Positions 7,671-16,892 are shown, counted from the stretch's first letter. The stretch is DNA of 64,000 nt from Streptomyces monashensis (GCF_001866665.1 NZ_MLYO01000034.1:91149-155148), one strand, 5' to 3'. The notes: a model not told the origin generated them from the sequence alone. Program-made: numbers and translations.

Positions 7671-8483
7671 TCACCGTCGGGGCGGGCACTGTGCGACGGA
7701 CTGGAAGATGTCGCCGACGGCCTTGCCCTCGGTCCTCGCCCCGGCCTCGACGAACCATTCCCGGCCGAGCAGCCGGCCGAAGACCGGGAACGGCAGCCGG
7801 ACCAGCATTCTCATCACGGGAGCGAGACGCCCCGTCCCCGACACCTCGGTGCGGTGTGCGGCGAGTGCCGCCTGCTTCTGCGCCGCGAACCGTCGGACGT
7901 CCATCGTGTGGGTGATGGCCGCGCGCGGGCTGAAGGCGTTCCGCAGCGCGTCCGCGTCGTACCGGAACGGGATCCGCAGCAGGCGGACCAGTCCGACCAG
8001 ACGGTCCACCCCCTCGCGCGGCAGCGTCGCCTCCAGTACCCGGCTCACCCCGGCCAACTCGGCCGCGCGCTTGCCGACCTCGTGCACCCTGACATGGTCG
8101 CGATGACCGTATCCGCCGTTGGCGTCGTAGCTGAGGAGCAGTTCCACGTCCTCCTCGCGCAGGACGGCGGCCAGGCGCTCAGCGGCATCTTCCGGGTCCG
8201 CCCGCACAAAACGTGTGCGGTCCGGCGGATCCGGATGGAGCACGGCGCCGTGTCCGCTGTCCGCGTAGCCCAGGTGCACCACACGTGCCACGCCCAGCAC
8301 GGACGCGCTCGCCCGCAGTTCGCCGAGGCGCGGTGCCTCACCCTCCGGTGCGGCGCCCATGAGACCGTCCGTGGCGACCACGACGACCACGCGGTGCCCC
8401 TCGGCCGCGGCCCACGCGAGCGTGCCGCCCGTCAGGAGCACCTCGTCATCCGGGTGCGCGTGAAAAGCAAGTACTGTCGCCAT
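7671..8483 (-). CDS. PIG-L family deacetylase
   Basis: A 270-residue protein with the zinc-binding signature 'FHAHPDDEVLLTGGTLA' at the N-terminus (HPDDE) and the second part of the site in 'GYGHRDHVRVHEVG'. The family removes N-acetyl groups from sugars. In actinobacteria it includes MshB (mycothiol synthesis), Mca (mycothiol conjugate amidase) and deacetylases of glycosylated natural products. The length is close to MshB/Mca, but the surrounding genes are not mycothiol genes, so the substrate is open. Translation starts at the ATG at 8483. No close operon partner: the DUF998 gene on the same strand lies 109 bp upstream. Confidence 0.87.
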   Translation of the reverse strand: MATVLAFHAHPDDEVLLTGGTLAWAAAEGHRVVVVVATDGLMGAAPEGEAPRLGELRASASVLGVARVVHLGYADSGHGAVLHPDPPDRTRFVRADPEDAAERLAAVLREEDVELLLSYDANGGYGHRDHVRVHEVGKRAAELAGVSRVLEATLPREGVDRLVGLVRLLRIPFRYDADALRNAFSPRAAITHTMDVRRFAAQKQAALAAHRTEVSGTGRLAPVMRMLVRLPFPVFGRLLGREWFVEAGARTEGKAVGDIFQSVAQCPPRR

Positions 8484-8591
8484 GGCACCCCATCCTGGAC
8501 CACCGCGCTCATCGGCGGAGCGACCATGGCACAGGAACGCCGTCCGTGGCTCGCGGGCGCGGCTGTCCCGCTCCCGCCGAGCCGTGGGCAG

Positions 8592-9569
8592 CTACTGCCC
8601 GTCCCGGATACGGCCGCGCCGGCCGCCGGAGTCCGAGGAGGGCCAGGGTGGGCGGGACGTACGAGACGGGCGGTCGGGATTCGTGTAGCCGGGGACCGGG
8701 GCGTGCGGCGCACCGGGAAGCGGCGGGGCGAGAGGTCCGGCGCCGGCGAGGGCGGCCCGCACACCCTCTCGGCCACCACGGCCGGGGCCCCGGCCGGGAT
8801 CCCCCTCCCGGCGCCCCGGCGGCGAGCCCGCACGGCGGGCCTCGACGGCCAGGAGGACGAACCAGACGGCGACGCTCACGAGGTGGATGCGCTGGGCGAT
8901 GCCCTGGCCGCCGGGGTGCCCCAGGTAAGGGCCGACGGTGGCGATCGCCGACGCCATCGACACCGGCATCAGATACGGCGCCCACCGGCCCGCGACCGGT
9001 CCCGGACGGCCGGGGACCGGACCGCCCGGAAGGCGGCCCGGAACAGGACTGCCCACGGCAGGGCGGCGCACCGCGAGGCCGAACAACGCCATGGACATGA
9101 ACAGCGAGCATTCGACCAGACCGCTGGTGGTGGTGTGCTGGAAGTTGTCGGGCGGGCAGCCGTGCTCCACCGACGGCGCGCATCCCATCGGCAGCAGCAC
9201 GTCCAGGACGGAGCAGCCGCCGAACACCCCGACGGCGCTCCAGCCCGCCAGCGCCAGGCCCCATGGCGCGGACCGCGCGGCCAGCGCGGAAGCGGCGATC
9301 AGTATGGCGGCGCAGGACAGTTCGACGGTGCCGAACAGCAGCCGGTGCGGCTGATCCGCCGCGAAGGTCTCGCTGACATAGGAGCTGGCCTGGGGCAGAC
9401 CGGTGGTCACGAAGAACTGCAGCAACCAGTCGTTGTAGAGAACGGCGGCGACGCACAGCAACGCCGACGCGACCGTCGAAGCCGCGCCCCGCGCCGGACC
9501 CCTTGTCACATGAACCAATTCCGTCGGTCTCGCACCGGTGCCGTTACCGTCCGAAAGTCGTACGGTCAT
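8592..9569 (-). CDS. DUF998 family integral membrane protein
   Basis: A 325-residue protein counted from the ATG at 9569 (MTVRLSDGNG); the ATG at 9578 is equally possible, and neither has a ribosome site. About six to seven hydrophobic helices are visible, including 'ASTVASALLCVAAVLYNDWL', 'LSCAAILIAASALAAR' and 'LALAGWSAVGVFGGCSVLDV'. The conserved loop 'PMGCAPSVEHGCPPDNFQHT' carries two cysteines, and 'HLVSVAVWFVLLAVEARRAG' is the last helix. About 80 residues of Gly/Pro/Arg-rich, probably disordered, tail follow. DUF998 proteins have no established biochemical role. The open frame continues far upstream of these starts, but that part has no coding character I recognise. Confidence 0.7.
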   Translation of the reverse strand: MTVRLSDGNGTGARPTELVHVTRGPARGAASTVASALLCVAAVLYNDWLLQFFVTTGLPQASSYVSETFAADQPHRLLFGTVELSCAAILIAASALAARSAPWGLALAGWSAVGVFGGCSVLDVLLPMGCAPSVEHGCPPDNFQHTTTSGLVECSLFMSMALFGLAVRRPAVGSPVPGRLPGGPVPGRPGPVAGRWAPYLMPVSMASAIATVGPYLGHPGGQGIAQRIHLVSVAVWFVLLAVEARRAGSPPGRREGDPGRGPGRGGREGVRAALAGAGPLAPPLPGAPHAPVPGYTNPDRPSRTSRPPWPSSDSGGRRGRIRDGQ

Positions 9570-9962
9570 TACCGGCATTACGGTACGCGACGGTGCTGCG
9601 CGCACGTGGGATCGACGTGCGTGGTGAATTCCCGGCCCAGCGCTGGCCGTGGTCGCTGACACGACCCCGCCCGCCTTCGACAAGGCCGTGCGCCCGGTAC
9701 GGCTGCTGTCCCCGGCCGCGACCGCCTTCGGACCGACGACGACCAGATCCAGCCGTACGGCCACGTCCGCCACGTCCGCCACGGCCACCAGGACCGACAC
9801 CGGGCGCTCCGCCGCCTGGGTCGTGGTCCGCGCATCTGAAACCTCGTCCACATCAAGTAGCGGTCCTCGGGGCCGAGTTCGCTTCGCGCGCGGTCGGCCC
9901 GGCAGCCCCAGGTCCGTGGCTGTCGGGGCGGTCTCATGAGGAGGTCGGAGTAGGGTCGTGGC
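9570..9962. other. Intergenic region, no clear gene; leaderless promoter of GNAT gene at its end
   Basis: 393 bp between the DUF998 start and the GNAT gene. Long open frames run through it on both strands, including hydrophobic-looking minus-strand text, but none with a start site or recognised family. At the right end TAGGGT (9951-9956) lies six nt before the GNAT ATG, and GAGGAGG is at 9938-9944. Confidence 0.4.
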
Positions 9963-10484
9963 ATGAGCGACCTCGCGGCACGGGCCATCAGTACCGCGCG
10001 AGTGGACCTGCTGCCGCTGCGCGTCGAGCACGCCGACGAGATGGCCGAGGTGCTGTCCGATCCGGCCCTGCACACCTTCATCGGCGGCACGCCTGACACC
10101 CCGCAGACCCTGCGCTCGCGCTACCGGCGCCTGACCGCGGGCTCCCCCGATCCGGCCGTCTCCTGGCTGAACTGGGTGATCCTGCTCCGCGACGAGTCCT
10201 GTCTCACGGGCACTGTGCAGGCGACGGTCCGCCCCTCCGAGCACGGCCTCACCGCGGAGATCTCCTGGGTGGTGGGCACACCGTGGCAGGGCCGGGGTAT
10301 CGCCTCCGAAGCGGCCCGGGGACTCGTCGACCGGCTCGGCCGACTGCCGGTGCACACCGTCGTCGCACACGTCCACCCCGAGCACCGGGCCTCCGCGGCG
10401 GTGGCCAGGGCCGCCGGACTCGCCCCCACCTGCACCTGGCACGAAGGCGAGATCCGATGGCAGCGGGACATGCACAGGGCTTGA
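9963..10484 (+). CDS. GNAT family N-acetyltransferase
   Basis: A 173-residue acetyltransferase of the RimJ/RimL-like subgroup. It begins 'ISTARVDLLPLRVEHADEMA', a standard beta1-alpha1 opening. The acetyl-CoA pyrophosphate loop is 'EISWVVGTPWQGRGIASEAA' (Q/R-x-x-G-x-G/A). The C-terminal 'VHTVVAHVHPEHRASAAVARAAG' is motif B. Substrate unknown; relatives modify ribosomal proteins, amino acids or antibiotics. TAGGGT six nt before the ATG suggests a leaderless mRNA. It stands alone on its strand. Confidence 0.88.
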   Translation: MSDLAARAISTARVDLLPLRVEHADEMAEVLSDPALHTFIGGTPDTPQTLRSRYRRLTAGSPDPAVSWLNWVILLRDESCLTGTVQATVRPSEHGLTAEISWVVGTPWQGRGIASEAARGLVDRLGRLPVHTVVAHVHPEHRASAAVARAAGLAPTCTWHEGEIRWQRDMHRA

Positions 10485-10583
10485 CGGCGCCGAGGCCTCA
10501 GCGGGGGTTGCCGGCCGGTGTCCGCCGTCCAGCAGAGGCCGTCACGAGGTGAGTGAGCACCGGCCGGGTCTCGTCCGGGTGGC

Positions 10584-11021
10584 TCAGGAGGGGATGACTC
10601 CCGGCCGGAACGGCTCGACGCCGACGATGTGCCGTACCCGCTCGGGCTCGACCAGCACGTGCACCCGCTGCTCGCCTTCGATCAGCCACGGATATCCGTC
10701 CAGGCCCAGGTACTTGCGCGCCAGCCGGTCCATACCGCGCTCGGCCTCCTCCCCCTCGACGAAGCGCACCACGCGGCCCGATATCTGCACCCGGTCATAG
10801 GGGTTCTCGCCGTCGGCGTGGGAGAGATGGACCCGGGCGTCGTTGCGGAGGTTCTCCTCCTTGATCCGGCCGACCGAGGTGTTGAAGACGACCAGCCCGT
10901 CCTCCAGATCCACCCACATCGGCGTGACATGCGGCGCCCCGTCCGGTGTCACCGTGGCCACGTACCAGAAGTTCGGCGCCTCCAGCCGCTCGCGCACCTG
11001 CTCGTTCAGCTCCGCCGCCAT
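10584..11021 (-). CDS. PPOX class F420-dependent oxidoreductase
   Basis: A 145-residue single-domain split-barrel protein. 'APNFWYVATVTPDGAPHVTPMW' with 'VDLEDGLVVFNTSVGRIKEENL' forms the cofactor-binding strands typical of the pyridoxamine-5'-phosphate-oxidase-like family that uses F420 (or FMN) in actinobacteria. 'DPYDRVQISGRVVRF'-like text ('ENPYDRVQISGRVVRFVEG') and a C-terminal 'RVHVLVEPERVRHIVGVEPF' follow. The ATG at 11021 has a strong ribosome site (GGAGGAGG on the minus strand). Physiological substrate unknown; these proteins often reduce quinones, aflatoxin-like lactones or biliverdin. A second PPOX-type protein is encoded at 39477-39935. Confidence 0.88.
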   Translation of the reverse strand: MAAELNEQVRERLEAPNFWYVATVTPDGAPHVTPMWVDLEDGLVVFNTSVGRIKEENLRNDARVHLSHADGENPYDRVQISGRVVRFVEGEEAERGMDRLARKYLGLDGYPWLIEGEQRVHVLVEPERVRHIVGVEPFRPGVIPS

Positions 11022-11212
11022 GGCAGGACCCTCCTCCTCTTGATCACCTCTTGCGGGACCACTCTGTCACAGCTCCCGTTTGACGCCACGTCAGCTCTGT
11101 TCGGGTCTTCCTCGGCGGGGTGGGAGACATACGGGTGGCCACCGTAATTTCTCTCGCTACGCCGTTCGGGGTCCTGGCATGATGGGCGGCATGACGATCA
11201 ACCGAAGGGTCC

Positions 11213-11608
11213 ATGCCGCGTAGCCGGCCGGCACAGCTCCGGGCCGGCGACTCCGGCCGCCGGACGCCCCAGCCAACCCCTGTCATCGACGGCTTGTCCT
11301 CGCGTGCGCTCTCCGAGATCTCCGGTCTTGAGCGCACCCGCAACTATCTGCACCCAGGAGACGTCAGCAATGCCGTGCGCCTGTGGCAGGAATACGTCCA
11401 CCGTCCCCAGCGCGAACTGTGGCGGGATCACGAAGGGGGGAACACGCACTGGGACTGCTGCGGCAGTCCTCTCGAAGCCCGCACTCTGCTCGACACCGTG
11501 ATGCGGGCCCTGTCACCGCGAAGCGCTCGCGAACTGCGCCGGATCATCGGCCGGTTCGACGCCGTCCGGAACCGGTCGTCACCGCCGTACGACGCAGGCG
11601 GAGGGTAG
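11213..11608 (+). CDS. Hypothetical protein
   Basis: A 131-residue protein with no recognised domain. Residues about 30-110 look well folded and coding ('LSEISGLERTRNYLHPGDVS', 'NAVRLWQEYVH', 'GNTHWDCCGSPLEARTLLDT', 'LSPRSARELRRIIGRFDAV'). The first 25 residues are low-complexity, so translation might begin later or in another way; AAGGG six nt before ATG 11213 is a weak ribosome site. The CC pair and helical C-terminus are the only notable features. Tail to tail with the Smr-like gene. Confidence 0.55.
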   Translation: MPRSRPAQLRAGDSGRRTPQPTPVIDGLSSRALSEISGLERTRNYLHPGDVSNAVRLWQEYVHRPQRELWRDHEGGNTHWDCCGSPLEARTLLDTVMRALSPRSARELRRIIGRFDAVRNRSSPPYDAGGG

Positions 11609-11621
11609 CGATGCCCCCGGA

Positions 11622-11867
11622 TCACCGGAAGTAGATGAGAATGCGTCCGGTGTTGCCCGCGTCGACCTCGCGCCGGATGTACAGCTTCCGGATGTGCTTC
11701 TGGTCCAGGAACGCCAGCACGCGGGTCCTGAGCCGTCCCGAACCCTTGCCGGGGATGATCTCCGCGACGGGTTCGCCCGCGTGGTTCGCCTTGAAGAGGA
11801 ACTGACGCAGCGCCAGTTCGATGTCGCGGTTGTTCCGGAAGATCGGGTGGAGATCGAGCGACATCAT
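11622..11867 (-). CDS. Small Smr-domain-like protein
   Basis: An 81-residue protein with a strong AGGAGG ribosome site upstream of its ATG-ATG start. It begins 'MMSLDLHPIFRNNRDIELAL' and carries 'EIIPGKGSGRLRTRVLAFLD', which matches the GxGxG...L glycine-rich core of Smr (MutS2 C-terminal) nuclease domains, with 'RILIYFR' as the last strand. Smr domains cut branched DNA or RNA. The minimal length means only the Smr core is present. The catalytic-type HG/DLHG motif is degenerate (DLHPIF), so activity is uncertain. Confidence 0.65.
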   Translation of the reverse strand: MMSLDLHPIFRNNRDIELALRQFLFKANHAGEPVAEIIPGKGSGRLRTRVLAFLDQKHIRKLYIRREVDAGNTGRILIYFR

Positions 11868-12011
11868 GGGGAGCCTCCTGGCGCTGCGGGTGTTGCGCCG
11901 ACCGCGGGACGGACCGCCCTCGCGGCCCCCAGGAAGCTTCCCATGAGCACGCCCGATCCGGCCTTCCCCGGCGCCCAGCAGCCACCCCCGGAGCGCTGCG
12001 GACGTCTGCGA

Positions 12012-12158
12012 TCAGTGCCCGGAATCCCGCGTCGGGTCGAGCGTCTCCTGATCCGGCCCGGGTTTCGTCGTCGGCGGGAACAACAGGTCCTCGTACGCGT
12101 CCAGGGCGAACACGACGAGCATGGCCATCACCGGCACGAGCAAGGCCACCACGATCAT
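12012..12158 (-). CDS. 48-residue single-pass membrane protein
   Basis: The start at 12158 is chosen because GGGAGG lies five nt upstream on the minus strand, and it gives a peptide beginning directly with a membrane helix: 'MIVVALLVPVMAMLVVFALD'. An acidic/proline C-terminal tail follows ('AYEDLLFPPTTKPGPDQETL'). The topology would be N-out or N-in single span with a 28-residue soluble tail. Small proteins of this shape are frequent in Streptomyces and mostly uncharacterised. Confidence 0.6.
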   Translation of the reverse strand: MIVVALLVPVMAMLVVFALDAYEDLLFPPTTKPGPDQETLDPTRDSGH

Positions 12159-12475
12159 GACGCCTCCCGGCACAACAGTGATCACGGGATGGGCAACGGA
12201 TCCGCATCCAGCTTGCCCCAAACGGGCGAATCCGGCATATCGGACCGACAGCGGCGTGCGCCGTTCGGGTGACCCCGCCCTCAGGCTGTGCGCCCGCCGG
12301 GCTGGTCACCGGCAAGCCGCGTGCGACCCGCGATCACGGCGCACCAGGTGTTCGCAGACGTCGGTGCCGGGCCCACCGAGAAACCGTGCGGCCGGGAAAG
12401 ATCGTTAAACATCGCTCACGGCGCGCCCTCCGTAACGTCCGGTGCCAGGTCCACGGGCGACGCACCGGAGCTCTG
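12159..12475. other. Gap without a recognisable gene
   Basis: 317 bp between the 48-residue membrane protein and the kinase pseudogene. I see only shadow frames. The segment GGAAAGATCGTTAAACATCG (12395-12414) is locally AT-richer and lies downstream of the kinase stop. No hairpin of note. Confidence 0.35.
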
Positions 12476-13335
12476 CTACCGACCAGCCCACCCCGGCTGC
12501 CGAGGACGGTGCGCCGTCGGCGCCGGGCGCTGACGGCCTGCGGCACGCCTGAGCAGGGTACGGGCCTCGGCCGCGTCCGGGCGCTTCCCGGGCTCGACCT
12601 CCAGGAGCGCGGTGAGCGGTCCGGTGAGCGGGCCCGCCTGTCCCGGGGTGTCCACATGACCTTCGAGGGCGCGGGCCAGGTAGCCCATGACCTGGTCGAA
12701 CTCCCCGTACGGGGACCGGCCTTCGATCGCCGCGAACAGGCTGGCGCCGAGGGAGAACACATCGGCCTTCGCGTCCGGTGCCTTCCCCCTGGCCACCTCG
12801 GGCGCGAGACAGCGGGGCTTGCCGCGCACCGTGCCGGTCGTGGTGTGCGTACCGGTCCGGGTGACCTCGCTCCACAGGGCCCGCGCGATCCCGAAGTCCG
12901 TCAGCCGGGCCACCCCGGCCTCCGTGACCAGGTTGTTCTCCGGTGTCACATCGCCGTGCACCACGCCCTCCTCGTGGGACTTCGTCAGCGCCGCCGCGAT
13001 CCGGCCGCCGATCGAGCCAGGCCTCCCGCGGGGTCAACGGGCCGCGTTCGGCCGCCAGTTGGGCCAGGCTGCGCGAGGGGACGTACTCCATGACGATCCA
13101 GCAGGCGTCGCCCTCGGCGACGTAGGCGAACACGGCCACCACGTTGGGGTGGTGCAGCCGCGCCGCGTACCGCGCCTCCTTCATCAGGCGCTGCGCCGCT
13201 CTGGCGTCGTCCGCGCGCGCACTTGACCGCCACGCGCCGCTCCAGGAGTTCGTCCCGGGCCTGCCAGACGACGCCCATCCCGCCCCGGCCGATGGGCTCA
13301 TGCAGCACCGCCCCGCTCCCTGTCCCCACCGACAC
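12476..13335 (-). pseudogene. Serine/threonine protein kinase, broken by two frameshifts
   Basis: Three minus-strand frames together give a Hanks-type kinase domain. From 13335: the glycine loop 'GRGGMGVVWQARDELLERRV' and 'AVK' (VAIK lysine). After a shift at about 13216-13230, in an alternating GC run: 'DDARAAQRLMKEARYAARLH' and 'HPNVVAVFAYVAEGDACWIV', ending 'PLTPREAW'. After a second shift at about 13018: 'GGRIAAALTKSHEEGVVHGD', 'VTPENNLV' (catalytic loop HGDxxPEN), 'DFGIARAL', an APE-like 'APEVARGK' and subdomains IX-XI. There is no transmembrane or sensor part. Either the gene is dead or the two sites are sequence errors in GC repeats; the ancestral kinase would have been about 285 residues. 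Confidence 0.8.
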
Positions 13336-13471
13336 GCGTGGTTCCGCACGGTGACAGAGTGTACTGAGCGGCGATCAGCCCCTGGAGGCGTCGGCCCGAC
13401 CATCACAGGATCCCCCAAGGAGCGTGGACGAACCGATGCCGTCCACCTGGGCGAAAGGCGGCACTCCGATT

Positions 13472-13485
13472 TTGAACGGTTTCAA
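13472..13485. promoter_or_regulatory. LacI-type operator candidate upstream of the rhamnosidase gene
   Basis: TTGAA-CGGT-TTCAA is an inverted repeat of the kind bound by LacI/GalR-family repressors (TGAAACGTTTCA-like). It lies 145 bp before the alpha-L-rhamnosidase start in a 294-bp gap. A TACAAA hexamer at 13600-13605 could be the -10 box. No LacI gene is in the window. Confidence 0.35.
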
Positions 13486-13629
13486 TCGCCACTACGTTGC
13501 AGGCCTTGCTGTTCGGTTCTTCCTCATCTTCCTCCCGCTACAACGCTAGACAGCGACCTCATCCGCCACTAGCTTCATCGGCCGATCGAGCTGAATCGAT
13601 ACAAAATTCGGCAGCCGAAGGGATACGGC

Positions 13630-16600
13630 ATGAACGACGGAGTCGACGGCACGACGGGTGAGGGCATACGACGCAGGACCGTTCTGGCCACCGCGCTGGG
13701 CTCGGTGCCGGTGGTCCTGGCGGGCGGCGTCGGCGGAGCCGGTACGGCCCGCGCGGCCGAACCGGTCGCAGGAGGTACGCGGTTGGCAGGTCTCACGGTG
13801 GAGCACCGCGCGAACCCGCTCGGCGTGGACGCGGCCCGGCCGCGGTGCGGCTGGCGCATGGTCTCCTCGTCCCGGGGCCGGCGGCAGAGCGCCTACCGAC
13901 TCCTCGTCGCGACCAGCGCAGAGCGACTGCGCGGCGGCCGGGCCGACGTGTGGGACAGCGGACGCACCGCCTCCGCGGACTCGGTCGCCGTGCGGTACGC
14001 GGGCGGGCAACTGCGGCCGTCCACCCGCTACTTCTGGACGGTCCAGGTCTGGGACGAGGACGGGCGGGCCGTCCCCGAGGCGCCGGTGGCCTTCTTCGAG
14101 ACGGGTCTGCTGAGCACGGACGGGACAGCCGGCTGGGACGGCGCCCGCTGGATCACCATGGCGGGCAAGAAGCCGGACACCGCAGGCGCCCCGCTGCTGC
14201 GTCACGAGGCCGCGCTGCGGGGGCGGGTGCGCGCGGCCCGGCTGTACGTGTCGGCGCTCGGCGTGTACGAGGCGTACGTCAACGGCCGCCGCGTCGCCGT
14301 ACCGCTCGACGGATCCCCCGACGGGTCCACGGAGGAACTGCTCACTCCGGGGTGGACGAACTACGACACCACCGTCAGCTACTTCACCTACGACGTCACC
14401 GAACTCCTCGGGGCCGGTCGGAAGGTCACGCTCGCGGCCGTCCTGGGCAACGGCTGGTACAACGGCCGGGTCTCCGAGGGCAGCGTCTACTACGCGCAGA
14501 ACGGCAACCCGCTCGCCCTGAAGGCCAAACTGCTGCTGCGCTACGGCGACGGCTCGACGCAGAGTCTCGTCACCGCGCCGGGCACCGGCTGGAAGGCGAC
14601 GGACACCGGCCCCTACCGCGCCGACGACATCTACGACGGCCAGACCTACGACGCCCGCGCGGAGTTGCCCGGCTGGACGGACAACGGCTACGACGACTCC
14701 GACCGGGCGGAGGTCACCGAGCACCCGTACGCCACACGCTTCCCGGACGCCAAGCTCGTCGCCTACCCCGGCGAGAGCGCCCGGCTGACCCCCGCGTGGG
14801 ACCGCAGACCGCGCTCCGTCACGGTCTACACCGGGGTCACGGGACGGGACGGCAGCGCCAACGGCAGGGGCCGCATCGTCGTCGACGCCTCACGCACCGT
14901 CACCGATCCAGCCGAGGCCGCCACCGCGTCGGTGACCCTCGCCGAGGGCGACACGGCGGTCTTCGACCTGGGGCAGAACATGGTCGGCGTGCCCCGCTAC
15001 ACCCTGCGCGGCCCGGCGGGCGCCCAGGTCGACCTCCGCTTCGGCGAGATGCTCAACGACGCGAGCAAGGGCGCCGACGGCCCGGAAGGCTCCGTCTACC
15101 GCGCCAACCTCCGCAGCGCCAAGGCCACCAGCACCTACACCCTCAAGGGTGACCAGCAGGGCGAGAGCCACCAGGACTCGCTCACCTTCTACGGCTTCCG
15201 GTACGCCTCCGTCACCGTCACCGGCGGAACGGTCACCGTCACGAGCCTGACCGGCAGGGTCGCCACCTCGGCCCTGCGGCAGATCGGATCGGTCACCACC
15301 GACGACGCCACGGTCAACCAGCTGATCGGCAACGTCCATTGGGGGCAGCGCGGCAACTACCTGTGGATCCCCACCGACTGCCCGCAGCGCGACGAGCGCC
15401 TCGGCTGGACCGGCGACACCCAGCTGTTCTCCCACACCGGCCTCTACAACGTGGACGCTGTCGCGCTCCTCAGCCACTTCGAGGACATCCTCATCGACTC
15501 CCAGCGGACCTACGGCGCGGACCACGCCCAGTTCACCCATGTCGCGCCCGGCAACCGGTACAACTCGCCGGAACCGGCGAGCGGTTGGTCGGACTGCGGC
15601 GTCGTCGTCCCCTGGACGGTGTGGCAGATGTCCGGCGACACCACCGTCATCGACCGCAGCTGGGCGGCGATGTCGACGTACATGGACTGGATCCACGCGC
15701 GCACCGGGGACAGCTACTCCGGGCAGGGCGCGATCTACGGCGACTGGCTCGCCTTCCAGCAGACCAGCACCCAGTTCATGAGCGACGTCTACTACGGATA
15801 CAGCGCACGGCTGATGGCGGACATGGCGGCCGCCACCGGCCGTACCGCCGAGGCCCGCGCCTACCAGGAGCTCTTCTCGCGCATCAAACGGGCCTTCATC
15901 ACGAAGTACCTGAGCACCGAGGGCGGTGTCCTCACCGTGCGCTCCGGTCTCGGCGACGCCTCGCCCGTGACCCCGGGCGGCACCACCAGGACGGAGGACG
16001 ACTCCCAGACGGCGCTGCTGTGGGTGCTCAAGCTCGGCTTCTACGACACCGAGGCCCAGCGCCGCCAACTGGTCACGCTGCTCGCCGAGAACATCGGCAA
16101 CGACGCCGCCTACAAGGCCGCCCACCCCGGCAGTACGCGCGTGCAGTACGCCGAGAACACCCTCGCCGTCGGCTTCCTCGGCGTCAACGTCCTCGCCCCG
16201 GTCCTCACGGACCAGGGCCGAGCCGACCTCGCGTACGCGCTGCTCCACCAGAACGCCATGCCGTCCTGGCTCTACTCCGTCGACAACGGCGCGACCACCG
16301 TCTGGGAGCGCTGGAACTCCTACTCCAAGCAGGACGGCTTCGGCCCGGTCGCGATGAACTCCTTCAACCACTACTCCTACGGCGCGATCATGGAGTGGAT
16401 GTACGCGAGCATGGCCGGCATCGCCAAGGACCCGGCCGCCCCCGGCTTCCGCCACTTCTTCCTGCGGCCGCACCTCGACCCGACCGGGCGGATCACCCAC
16501 GTCTCCGGCTCGCACCTGTCCCCCTACGGGGAGATCGTCAGCGAGTGGCGGACCCACCACCGCACCCTCAGCCACCGGGTGACGGTCCCCGCCAACAGCA

Positions 16601-16761
16601 CGGCGACCCTGTCCGTCCCCACCGTCGACCCGTCCGGCGTCCGTGAGGGCAGGACTCCCCTGTCCGGTGTCCGTGGCGTCCAGTACCTGGGATTCTCGGA
16701 CGGCACCGCCTCGTACCGGCTGCCCTCCGGACACTACGAACTCACGGCACCGCTCGAATGA
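13630..16761 (+). CDS. Secreted alpha-L-rhamnosidase (glycoside hydrolase family 78)
   Basis: A 1043-residue exoglycosidase. The N-terminus is a twin-arginine signal ('IRRRTVLATALGSVPVVLAG', cleavage near ARAAE). Order of domains: N-terminal fibronectin-like and jelly-roll carbohydrate-binding modules (residues about 50-380; 'SALGVYEAYVNGRRV', 'NGWYNGR'), concanavalin-like linker, the (alpha/alpha)6 catalytic barrel (about 540-900), and a beta-sandwich end. The catalytic signature 'DCPQRDERLGWTGDTQLF' carries the general acid (DER-GW-GD). The C-terminal 'HFFLRPHLDPTGRITHVSGS' is characteristic. It releases terminal L-rhamnose from plant glycosides or polysaccharides outside the cell. A GAAGGGA ribosome site precedes the ATG. 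It is monocistronic and possibly under a sugar-responsive LacI-type repressor (operator candidate at 13472). Confidence 0.93.
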   Translation: MNDGVDGTTGEGIRRRTVLATALGSVPVVLAGGVGGAGTARAAEPVAGGTRLAGLTVEHRANPLGVDAARPRCGWRMVSSSRGRRQSAYRLLVATSAERLRGGRADVWDSGRTASADSVAVRYAGGQLRPSTRYFWTVQVWDEDGRAVPEAPVAFFETGLLSTDGTAGWDGARWITMAGKKPDTAGAPLLRHEAALRGRVRAARLYVSALGVYEAYVNGRRVAVPLDGSPDGSTEELLTPGWTNYDTTVSYFTYDVTELLGAGRKVTLAAVLGNGWYNGRVSEGSVYYAQNGNPLALKAKLLLRYGDGSTQSLVTAPGTGWKATDTGPYRADDIYDGQTYDARAELPGWTDNGYDDSDRAEVTEHPYATRFPDAKLVAYPGESARLTPAWDRRPRSVTVYTGVTGRDGSANGRGRIVVDASRTVTDPAEAATASVTLAEGDTAVFDLGQNMVGVPRYTLRGPAGAQVDLRFGEMLNDASKGADGPEGSVYRANLRSAKATSTYTLKGDQQGESHQDSLTFYGFRYASVTVTGGTVTVTSLTGRVATSALRQIGSVTTDDATVNQLIGNVHWGQRGNYLWIPTDCPQRDERLGWTGDTQLFSHTGLYNVDAVALLSHFEDILIDSQRTYGADHAQFTHVAPGNRYNSPEPASGWSDCGVVVPWTVWQMSGDTTVIDRSWAAMSTYMDWIHARTGDSYSGQGAIYGDWLAFQQTSTQFMSDVYYGYSARLMADMAAATGRTAEARAYQELFSRIKRAFITKYLSTEGGVLTVRSGLGDASPVTPGGTTRTEDDSQTALLWVLKLGFYDTEAQRRQLVTLLAENIGNDAAYKAAHPGSTRVQYAENTLAVGFLGVNVLAPVLTDQGRADLAYALLHQNAMPSWLYSVDNGATTVWERWNSYSKQDGFGPVAMNSFNHYSYGAIMEWMYASMAGIAKDPAAPGFRHFFLRPHLDPTGRITHVSGSHLSPYGEIVSEWRTHHRTLSHRVTVPANSTATLSVPTVDPSGVREGRTPLSGVRGVQYLGFSDGTASYRLPSGHYELTAPLE

Positions 16762-16892
16762 TCCCTCCGGCGCGCCCGAAGACCGGCCTTGGCCCGTAGG
16801 GCCCGTCCGTCAGGGAAAAGTCGGCGGGACCCCAAGTGGTGATCGGGGGCTTCCCTGATGTACGGCGGTCGGCGCGGCACCATTCTGGCTGT

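Noticed and set aside
9649..9939. Open frames on both strands in the gap before the GNAT gene, one with hydrophobic Val-rich text
   Set aside because: I considered a universal-stress-protein remnant on the minus strand (a 'LDLVVVG'-like segment), but the flanking text does not continue the family and there is no start site.
14890..16734. 614-codon open frame on the minus strand
   Set aside because: It is antisense to the alpha-L-rhamnosidase gene, whose motifs are unmistakable; the translation is Gly/Val/Ala/Arg-rich with no family, typical of a high-GC shadow frame.
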